DNA of 64,000 nt from Trissonchulus latispiculum. Taxonomy: Eukaryota > Nematoda > Enoplea > Enoplida > Ironidae. Where the stretch lies: positions 24,218 to 88,217 of the forward strand of contig JASAND010004077.1 of assembly GCA_030248195.1 (NCBI GenBank). Direction: 5' to 3'. Numbering within the stretch: position 1 is the stretch's first letter; the number at the start of each line of letters is the position of its first letter. This document shows, piece by piece, positions 56,401-64,000 of this stretch. The notes beneath the pieces were generated by a model, which ran no database searches, had not been told where the DNA came from, and worked only from the letters and a program-made list of their open reading frames with translations. A program made the position numbers and the translations under genes.

Positions 56401-59400
56401 GAAGATGACTTCTAGGATTTTATCTTTTGGAATTGTTGACTACAGAAGGATGTTTCCATTCCAATAGTGTGCCAAGCTTAAGGTGTTTTCACGGAATCTG
56501 TTGTCTTCTATTTTTTATCTTATTCTTGGCTGTAGGTGCATTCCGGACTGGGCCCAACACTGCTCACAGGAGTTTAAATCCAGCTTTGAAGAATTCAAGG
56601 GAGAATTTGAAGAAATGCGAAAGGAATTCGAAACCTCAATCACAAAAATGAGAGACTGTGTCACGAAAATTGCAAATGATGATGAGACAAAACCTGCTAG
56701 TCAGCAAAGGTATGCAAATATACGATTAAATTAATTCTACTTGCACTTATCCTACTTATGCAGTTTGCCTAGCGCTTGATCTTTCCGCCTGGAGATAACA
56801 AAATTTACAATCCTATTAATACTTCTAAAACTCAAAACCGAAACTCCTACTTACGCCAAAAATATTTTCTTGTAGAAGTCACATTCCTATTTACACCTGA
56901 ATCATACAACAAAAACTCTACCGTAATCTACATATACCTTTACAGTATATATGTCGTAGTTCGGTATGTACTTCAGTTCAGTTCGGAACTGAACTAGTCC
57001 AGTATGTAATTACACACTGGACTAGTTCAGTATGTAATCAGCATTTTCAAGAAATTTACAGCGCTATTACAGTTCTTGTTTATGAAACCCCTCATTGTGA
57101 TGTTGCAAACGTTAAGGGGTCTGTAATCTGTGAAATTACGATGAAACAAATCTGACATTTTCCACCGCCTTGTATTTCTTCTACTTTTTGAATGTTTCAA
57201 ATTTTTTAAATCTTGCTTCTACCGTTTACTAATTAAACAAAATCACTGTTTTCAGAATATGTACGTAAGAAAACATATGTAGGGCTGAAGACACTGTTAT
57301 CGTGAAAGTTGTTGTTATATTTCTTGTTGTTCTAGACAAAGGGTTAAATTTCAAACAAATTCAAAATATTTATTTTTGTAAGACTTTTAGATTTTCCATT
57401 TTAAATTTGGGCTCAACATCTCCTCAATTTCTCAAAGTAGACTCTACAAATAACGAAGAAGACGGGTCTGTAATCTGTAGTCTGTGAAATTACGATGAAA
57501 GAAATTTATGACATTTTCGACTGTTTCTGCTGGTTTTTTTCCAAATAGCACAAAATTATATGCTTTTAAAGTTGTAAGATAACACAAAAAATTAAAGACA
57601 AAAAGTTTTGGCTAATGTTGTAAGTCTGAAAATCAAAATTTGAAAATTTTACAAAAATAACTATTTTGAATTTGTTTGAAAGTTAGGCCTTTGTCTATAG
57701 TAACAAGAAACAACAACAACTTGACAATAACAGTATCTTCAGCCCTGTTTTCTTACGTACATTTTTTACAAACAGTGAATTTTCAGCTAATTAGAAAATG
57801 AAGCAGCAAAATTAAAAAATTTGAAAACATTCAAAAGTTCTTTCATCATAATTTTACAGACTACAGACCCTATAACTTTTGCAACATCACAATGAGGGGT
57901 TTGATAAACAAGCACTGTAATAGCACTGTAGACGTCTTGAAAATGCTGATTACAAACTGAACTAGTCCAGTGTGTAATTACATGCTGGACTAGTTCAGTT
58001 CCGAACTGAACTGAATTACATACTGAACTACGACATCTATACACGTTCTAGTATGTAGTAGATCGTAGTATGGTATTTATAAAAATTTTGATAATTATTT
58101 TAGTTTAACACTAGACTATTTAGAAAGTTGATGCTGCTTAACAGTTATGCACGATTACAAGGGTACCGAAGAAGCACAATTTGACTGATTGAGTTGAAAT
58201 TTGGTGGAGGTAGGTTTTCGGACCTGCTGATTTCAAAAATGCAAAAAGTTTAAAATTTAAAATATTTTTTAAAATTTAAAAATTTTAGTTTGGTAAGGGG
58301 GGACCAAGGGGAAACCGAAAACTTTTTGAAAAAAATTTTGCTGAAAACTTGCTTACAGGGGTTTTTTGGGGTGCTGATCACGAATCTCAAATCGGTTTTT
58401 CGATTCAGCTTTTCGTTAGCTCAGGACAAGCTTACATCTTAAGCTTAAAACTTTAGCTTATATTAAGCTAACGAAAAGCTGAATCGAAAAAACTGATTTC
58501 AGATTCGTAAAAAACCAATTATCAAGTTTTGCCATATAGGAACCAAATTGGAAATCAATCGATAACTACTTGGATGAGGGACAACGTTTCTATTAGAACT
58601 ATGGGTACCTAGTACAAACTAGTTTTTTATCACACCCATGCAAAAGTAGGTAATTAGTTCAAAGAACTTATTCCGATATTATTCATTATTCTTAATTTTG
58701 TTTTGACCTATTTGGTGCAGCGCAAGATATATACTCTATTCCCATTTCATTCTAGAATAAAGAATTCAGAATAAGGCTGTTCTAATCCTATTTTTTTGTG
58801 TGCGTATGTAATGGGGTTGGGCTGATTCTGATTTCTGATTGTCAAATGAGATCATGGAGTCCTCTGTGCGGGTACGACGTCAGCGCATCCAATAGCGACA
58901 CACCACACAGCCATGTAGCGTAATCAAGACTATGGTTGCAATACTCTACGGTAGTTCTAACTTTTATCTCTGTTTGCTGTATTAAGGTGCTCCAAAAATG
59001 GTCTGGATCATGCTCCTCAGCACTGCGGCATGATGATGATGTTTTCGCTGCTGACCAAGGAGCAAGCAAACTGCTATGGTTCCTGCTTCAAAGACCACAA
59101 ACCTGGCAGCTTTGGCAATCAGAAAGGGTTCGGAGGAGGAGGAGGATTTGAAACATGCATTAATAAATTGTAAGCTTCAATTATCATGTGCAATCAAGTG
59201 CAGGCTTTTTCAGTTTAAACTCATGGATCCTAAATGATCTTGCAGAACTGAGCAGCGATAGGTGTCGTTATTACGCTTAAAACTTTGTAATTATTTACAA
59301 AAATGGACGAAACTGTCAAAACACTAGATTTTACATGCATATACTTTAACACTTTGAAATAAATTCTGGAATTTCGGGTCGTGAGGTAAGAACTTTTCGA

Positions 59401-61429
59401 CTTCTGGCACTACATAATACATATATTTTCTCTCAGCAGACAGTAGGACTACTGGTTTTGTAGTTGCTTCGGTTAAAAGAGAAGTTAATTTGAAAATGAA
59501 CATCGAAATGTTTACACAATCATTGAGACATTTTTAATGTTTAAGCCAGAAATAATTTCGGTGGTCCAAAAATGGCCAATTTAGAGGAAATCAGTTTATT
59601 TATTTAAACTTACTGCCACATGTTCATTGCAAGGTTTTTCAGAATAAATAGACCAAAAATTTTTAACTAATTTAAATTTTTTATGTAGTACACGGGGTCA
59701 AATTCTGCGGGTCTACCCCGACTTCGACAAGGTGTCCACCCGTAAATTTTTTTAAAAGTTTTAAGGGGATCCAGTCCAAAAAAACGCAGAATTCAGATTT
59801 TTTTGCAATTTTTAGCGATTAATAAATGCTTTAAAAAATCGCTAAGTTCAGTAACGGAACGAGGCCTACTCGTTTTCCTTCTGGCCGAAGGGTGTAGGAA
59901 TATACGATCTTTTTCTGTCTGTCTGAGGGCCTGTCTGTACCGAGCATTCTCCTCTACTACTTGCTTAACTATTTGAAATAGTCAAAAAGCTAATGCTGCA
60001 GATTAAGACGAGATTTAATCGTTTCAGTTGCACGGAAGATGCTCTTCAGGAATGCAAGGATTCGTCAGGAATTGTTGCTTTGGTCCAACGGAGTCAAAGT
60101 ATTCGAGCTAGATTGCAAGGAGATATGCGTAGAAACTTTCCCAAACACTGTCAATGTTTCAAGGATGCTGCGATAAAGGCTGGCGCAGAGTAAGTCCTCT
60201 TGGCTTGATGATTTTAAATTTTTTGATTCTCCGAAAATTGATTTGTTGACCTGTGCATTCATAGTCGCGAAAGCAGAGAGACGCGCGTCGACGCCTCAAG
60301 GTGCATTCATAGTTGTTGTCGCAAGCGGACGCGCGTCACGCGCGTATGGATGCGTCTGCATGCGTTCGTGAGCATGAATTCGTTACAACCGATTTTAAAC
60401 GGTTAAAACGGCATGTTACAATCAGAGGCGTTGACGCGCGTCTACGCACGTCGACGCGCGTCACCGCACGTTTCTATGCATTTGCGACTATGAATGCACC
60501 TTCAGATTGTAACATGCCGTTTTAACTGTTTAAAGATAATTGTAGCATATTCATGCTCACGAACGCATGCAGACGCTTACGTACGAGCGTCGACGCGCGT
60601 CTGCTTGCGTCTGGAACTATGAATGCACCTTTAGTGTCTTCGTGCAGTTTAGTTAAACGAGTTAAAAGAGCTAAAATTAACTCACCCCATTTCGCGCACA
60701 GGGTTAAAAAAGTTAAACAGTTCACTTTAACTCGCCTACAGGGTTAAACGAGTTAACAGTTGTTAACTCTACTCTTTCAACTCGCGCGCGAAAAGGCCCT
60801 AGGTTTACGTAACGAAATTAGCGTAATATTGTTTAAAATCTTTAATAGGAAATTTCTGAAAAGTTGCTGTGAACTTTCCAACTTATATATTATAAAAATA
60901 GTTGCAATAATTTTTGCATTCTGAATTATAACTTTTCCTAATTTTTCCGTAATAGTCTTACGCTACGAAATTTTGTACATTGAGGTTTTCCAAAGAATTC
61001 TCAAAGAAGTATATAACAGCAATCTTTCAAGTTAGCATAAGGCCAATGACACTCTTTTAACTCGCGCGCGAAAAGCCTCTTAGAAACATTATGGTCCTAA
61101 ACTTATTAAAGTCAACATCAACGCATATATTTCCCGATTCAACTCTTCACTGTTTCTTGACTTTGTAAAAATTCTATCGACTGCTGTCTTGTCTAGCTGT
61201 CTGAAATTCTAGCATATGAAATAGTGAGATCGTGCGTAGCTATTATACAGTGGTGTATCGGTAATTGATGCGCGATGAAAAACCTTCTACATTCTATTTT
61301 AGAATTCCCGAAGCTTTCAAAAATGCAGACTGTGGAGAAGAGCCAAGTCGTGAAACTTGTACGGCTATCTTCATGGAAAAACGATCCACTTTTATGGACT
61401 TAATGTCCAACTTCAGATCCAGTGAATGA
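50401..61429 (+). CDS. Secreted Cys-rich helical protein, gene 2 of a tandem pair (6 exons, 309 aa)
   Basis: Exons: 50401-50445, 54665-54903, 56536-56709, 58987-59169, 60028-60189, 61303-61429; GT-AG introns, continuous frame, stop TGA. Exon 1 is a hydrophobic signal peptide (MKFVVHCCLLLFAYL). Exon 2 is longer than in gene 1 but ends alike (TLDECADHLKES against TMDECLTMMKDM). Exon 3 has C-x7-C and a later Cys, exon 4 has paired Cys with a Gly-rich loop instead of the KG/Pro insert, exon 5 is 162 nt as in gene 1 with C-x8-C and C-Q-C, exon 6 has C-x8-C. Exon order, phases and Cys spacing show that it is a paralogue of gene 1. It lacks the acidic and polybasic final exon of gene 1 and stops within the exon-6 equivalent. 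Introns total about 10 kb because of transposon insertions. Function unknown; secretion is inferred from the N-terminus. Confidence 0.72.
50576..51055. repeat. Diverged palindrome-family copy in intron 1 of gene 2
   Basis: Landmarks: TGAGCTAAAACTTAGTATGG, TTTGCGACCATGCTGAG, TTTCGTTAGCTGAGTAT, a diverged centre near 50800, then AGCTGAATCGAAAACCGAAC, CAAAATCGAAAAATTTTGCC and AAACAAACCCATATCAAATTC. Arms are clearly complementary but more diverged than at 12060. Confidence 0.6.
51056..51136. repeat. End fragment of the GGCCGTT hAT-like family
   Basis: GGCCGGCCAATGG words ending CCAACGCACAACACTA; the minus-strand tip TAGTGTTGTGCGTTGG matches the right end at 49048 and the TAGTGTTG tip at 17720. 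Confidence 0.6.
51321..51452. repeat. GATCC-word block beginning TAGTGACG
   Basis: Starts TAGTGACGAGGATCGGATCGG and continues with GATCCGATTC and GATCTGATCCGATCC words. Third member of the GATCC family. Confidence 0.6.
53413..53505. repeat. CAA/CAG trinucleotide array
   Basis: Interrupted (CAA)n with CAG and CTA units next to the inverted repeat at 53319-53403. It yields a poly-Gln frame on plus and Cys/Leu frames on minus; these are simple-repeat artefacts. Confidence 0.7.
53612..54050. repeat. Dispersed repeat, copy 2, nested in the TIR element
   Basis: Homologous by eye to 43461-43940. Begins GGCATGGCGGGTGGAAAAGG. Contains TATTTAAGG and GGCATAAATAG (TATA-like) and an inverted repeat GGGCAGCCTGCGTTG/CAACGCAGGCTGCC at about 53828-53862. 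Confidence 0.5.
55600..55664 (-). pseudogene. tRNA-like sequence, decayed, intron 2 of gene 2
   Basis: Minus strand: A-box-like TGGCTCAGTTGGTAGAGC, B-box GGTTCGAGTCCC and acceptor-like ends CACCTTT/CAGAGTG that pair in part. Only 65 nt: the anticodon arm does not close and the variable loop is missing. The anticodon cannot be assigned. Confidence 0.45.
55780..56285. repeat. GGATTAAA-word repeat island, intron 2 of gene 2
   Basis: Dense GGATTAAAC/GTTTAATCC words in both orientations. CCTATTTCTTT (about 55852) has its complement AAAGAAATAGGG at 56267-56278. Likely another non-autonomous element with subterminal word repeats. Confidence 0.5.
56946..58041. mobile_element. 1.1 kb foldback element in intron 3 of gene 2
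   Basis: Ends TATATATGTCGTAGTTCGG and CTACGACATCTATA. The arms match over several hundred bp in inverse orientation: GTTCGGAACTGAACTAGTCC, CCCCTCATTGTGATGTTGCAA and ATGTACGTAAGAAAAC each have their complement near 57985, 57895 and 57750. The middle (about 57420-57560) is unpaired. No coding frame. Confidence 0.75.
58170..58515. repeat. Palindrome-family copy with shortened right arm, intron 3 of gene 2
   Basis: AAGGGGGGACCAAGGGGAAAC, GCTGATCACGAATCTCAAATC, TCGATTCAGCTTTTCGTTAGC, centre ACATCTTAAGCTTAAAAC (about 58433), then GCTAACGAAAAGCTGAATCG and CTGATTTCAGATTCGT; the right arm stops there. Confidence 0.75.
60254..60630. repeat. Foldback repeat with GTGCATTCATAG ends and ACGCGCGTC words, intron 5 of gene 2
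   Basis: AGGTGCATTCATAG at 60299 and CTATGAATGCACCT at 60489-60502 are flanked by TCA on both sides. A further CTATGAATGCACCT ends near 60630 and a related GTGCATTCATAG begins at 60255. Inside, GCATGCGTTCGTGAGCATGAA and AAAACGGCATGTTACAATC recur inverted. CG-rich GACGCGCGTC words fill the arms. Confidence 0.6.
60640..61085. repeat. TTAAACGAG-word region bounded by AACTCGCGCGCGAAAAG
   Basis: GTTAAACGAGTTAA-type words at 60650-60780, then CTCTTTCAACTCGCGCGCGAAAAGG (60769) and a second copy CTCTTTTAACTCGCGCGCGAAAAGC at 61052. Between them GTTTACGTAACGAAATTAGCG and CTTACGCTACGAAAT are roughly complementary to each other. Confidence 0.45.
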
Positions 61430-62926
61430 AGCAAAAAGAGTTAACTGAATTTAACCATCGACAACTGATTATAACTGTACGGTATTAGCATTATCGCAAC
61501 GATAAATATTCTCAATTTGCAAAAGCCTACTCTTCTCTTGCAAGATCAGCCAATAACTGGGACCAATATTATAAACGGACTCACCGGTTAAATCTATATA
61601 TCCAGGGCCAGGGTGCATATTTCTAATATGTGTAACTGGAATACGCATTCGAAAATGTGTGGCGTAAAGACTAGAGGCCTACATTACGGCCCGCGGCGCG
61701 GCCCGGCCCGGGTTCGACGACCGGAATTTGAAGACCGGAAGCGGGTTTTTTGAATTAATTACAACTACAGTACTAATTAATTAAGATACAATTTACAATT
61801 TAGAATTGAATAAAAGGAACCTACAATCATTTTATACACGGTGGTCCTAATTATTAAACAAGTCACACCTTAAGAAAGCCAATTTGGAGGAATCCAATCA
61901 AATCTCGAAAATAGCATTCTCCAACACATGCTTTCAAATGAAATATTATACACAGCGTCTGCATCAAGCCATAGGTAAACATTATTACAAGCATAATTAC
62001 AAGTATATTTACAATTCTTACGTAGATTATTAAAATCAGAAAAATGGACCAATTTTAGTCATTCAGGCTCATTCTGACCAAAGATCAAATTTCAATTCTA
62101 GCTAACGAATTTTAGAATGAATTGATTGCTTCAGAAAAAGTTTTCTGAGGCGTTCTTGGCCTGCTCTTTCACCTAAGGTTGTTTTCAGCTCCTTAGACTA
62201 AGATGTGCGAATTTTATCATGATAGTTTCGAGAAGTGTATGACTGTTGTGGACCCAGCCTACAGCAGTCAAAACTGTCTTTCTTTGCTTCATCAGAACGA
62301 ATTAAAAAATGAACGAATCGTGCATGAAAAAGTTTTCTGAGCCCTTCTAAATGTCCTCTTCAAAATGACACCTTTTTGGAACACCACACCTAGCTGCATC
62401 AAAAGCTACTATGAATAAATAGCTAAGGTAGGTAGTATAAATAAATCGGTAGGTAGTCACATTCATACAAGTAAGAGAAAGACGGGTCATTGTTTTCCTA
62501 TTAATTTCTTGCTGGAACTCGATTCTATGGACCATTTACTTTAGAAAACCTTTTCTGAGACCTTCTTGGCCTGCTCTTTTCAATTAGCCTATTCCCAGCT
62601 GCTTTGGACGAATAAATCAAAAGTTACTATGATATTTTGAGGATGTTTTCAGTACACACACGAAACCTAGTTGTAGAAACACACTCATATTTTTCATTTT
62701 CGTTACAAATTCATCTAAATCAGTTTTGCGTTTACAACATATTACCTGATATAAAACTTTGAATTGGGGTGGTAATATAAGGTATTGGAAATAGTATTTT
62801 TGATTTGGTTTTAATGTGTTCGCAATCTTTTTCTAAAAAACCCAAATTATATGCAGTATATATTATATAGTATATGATGGGCTTAACGTCTACTTATATA
62901 TATGAAGGATCCAAGGCTCTCACTGA
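61430..62926. other. Downstream flank of gene 2
   Basis: Begins with the 3' UTR of gene 2. Holds the GGCCCGCGG repeat end at 61672. Two similar stretches, AAAGTTTTCTGAGGCGTTCTTGGCCTGCTCTTT (62139) and its likeness at 62546, suggest a short direct repeat. No exon recognised. Confidence 0.3.
61672..61747. repeat. GGCCCGCGG family end
   Basis: TAGAGGCCTACATTACGGCCC followed by GCGGCGCGGCCCGG words; same family as 41012-41086 in inverse orientation. Confidence 0.55.
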
Positions 62927-63050
62927 AGCGACATAGCGAAAGCGCGACATGGCGAAGGCGCGACAAACAGTTGTTAACGCGACATAGGAAAGGCGCGACT
63001 TAGCTAAAGCGCGACATCTCAGTTGCGCGCATTAGCGAAGGCGCGACAAC
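62927..63050. repeat. Degenerate minisatellite GCGACATAGCGAAAGC
   Basis: About seven units of roughly 16 bp of the form GCGACATAGCGAAAGC with substitutions (GCGACATGGCGAAGGC, GCGACTTAGCTAAAGC) and one TTGTTAAC interruption. Confidence 0.65.
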
Positions 63051-63454
63051 CCCGTTATGTACAAATATTCTGCTACCTTCACTGTTTGATAATTTTCTAA
63101 CTTTTTGTGGCTAAACACTGAACTCAGCTAAAGTCATAATTAATTGTCAAATTTGTATTTAATTAATAATGGCCCGAGCAAACAGGGACATCTTCACATA
63201 GCTTTTCTTTTAGTGCGTATCGCACTAGCCAGTCAGTTAATTTGCATAACACATCCCCTTTTACATTATAGTGCGTCTAGCAAAATAAATTTTGTACACA
63301 AAGATTATTTAAAAATTAGCCAGTCGCAGTTGACTGGCTAATTCTAGTGTTAAAATTAATGGGACTATCAAAGTTGACTGGCTTAGACTGGCTAACTCTA
63401 ATGTTAAAGATATAGCCAGCAAACCAGTCAACAGTCCCTAGTCCCTATGTACGT

Positions 63455-63492
63455 ATATTATAGGGGAGCGCGAGAGCGCTCCCCTATAATAT
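63455..63492. other. Perfect 17-bp hairpin with GAGA loop
   Basis: Arms 63455-63471 (ATATTATAGGGGAGCGC) and 63476-63492, loop GAGA, a GNRA-type tetraloop closed by C-G. No T-run follows, so not a simple polymerase III or bacterial-type terminator. Confidence 0.75.
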
Positions 63493-64000
63493 GGGTGTAA
63501 AAGGCTCAGTGCGGCCCTTGGAGACCCGTTCGAGCTCCGTGCCAGCTAAATACTCAACCAAACTGGACAATTTTGGTATCGTTGGAATCTACACGACGAG
63601 TACTACAAGTCGCAAAAAAGTTTTGGTCAAAATTTCCAACTTTGAAAATTTTCGCTTCCGGGCAAGTTAGGTCCGTTTGTTTTTTTTTTCCGTGTAAGTC
63701 ACGCTTGGAAAAATGCAATTTTCTGTCGCGGTGTTAGAACGATCTGGGCATTTTCAGCAGGTGAAGTTTGGTTTTTCTGAACGTATATACCCCGAAAGTG
63801 AACCTTTTTGATATTTTTTTCGCTGCCCGGCCCGGCCGGCCACCTGTACGGCCGGCCAAAAGTGGACTTGGCGCTAAAATGGCCAAAAATGGCCAATTTT
63901 TTGTCAAAGCTACAGGACTCAGGGAAGACGCTAGAGAGACGTGGTTTGTTGCATAAGGATCCACGGAAGGGTTTATATGTCCTAACGAGGGCGATTTTTG
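63493..64000. other. Unassigned end of window
   Basis: A GGCCCGGCCGGCC-rich patch at 63826-63856 recalls the GC word blocks elsewhere. No gene supported. Confidence 0.3.

Overview
The window looks like a piece of a repeat-rich invertebrate animal genome. I see no bacterial operons, ribosome binding sites or viral genome. Coding DNA is split into short exons by GT-AG introns, the background is AT-rich, and about half of the sequence is transposable elements nested in each other. Secreted Cys-rich proteins and Ty3/Gypsy elements suit an arthropod or another ecdysozoan, but I cannot name the organism.

Layout. 1-2707: gene-poor, with G/C homopolymer runs. 2708-4691: the last two exons of a gene for a disordered Ser/Pro/Thr-rich protein I do not recognise, followed by 4.6 kb of T/G-skewed DNA that may be 3' UTR or downstream transcript. 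9780-16426: long palindromes, hAT-like subterminal repeat blocks and a decayed tRNA-like sequence. 16427-33920: one minus-strand Ty3/Gypsy LTR retrotransposon, with TSD GAGC, LTRs of about 1.18 kb that are roughly 99% identical, an intact 1985-codon Pol frame, a broken Gag region and an extra 3' ORF. Its 3' LTR is split by a 3.95 kb TIR element with a TAA duplication, which itself carries palindromes and a 472 bp hAT-like element. 33921-37446: repeats and a possible LTR-like promoter. 37447-40803: a dead plus-strand Gypsy pol relic, ending in a purine tract and a candidate 138 bp LTR. 40804-44500: repeat blocks.

44561-49575 and 50401-61429: two tandem paralogous genes that I assembled by hand from splice signals and reading phase. 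They encode secreted Cys-rich helical proteins of 356 and 309 residues. Internal exons are phase 2-2 and begin with a Cys codon at the splice junction; exon 5 is 162 nt in both genes. The introns, mainly of the second gene, are filled with foldback and MITE insertions, and one MITE lies 13 nt before a splice acceptor. 61430-64000: repeats and a strong GAGA-loop hairpin.

The points I find most worth following are the paired secreted genes with a polybasic site before a short C-terminal peptide; the many hAT-like ends that share a GTGTTG-type tip but carry different self-complementary repeat words; the multi-copy palindrome family; and the Gypsy element with YIDE in place of YxDD, a duplicated WKCxCKxCK motif, and a 3' ORF cut by one TGA. 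No database or alignment program was used; all comparisons are by eye.
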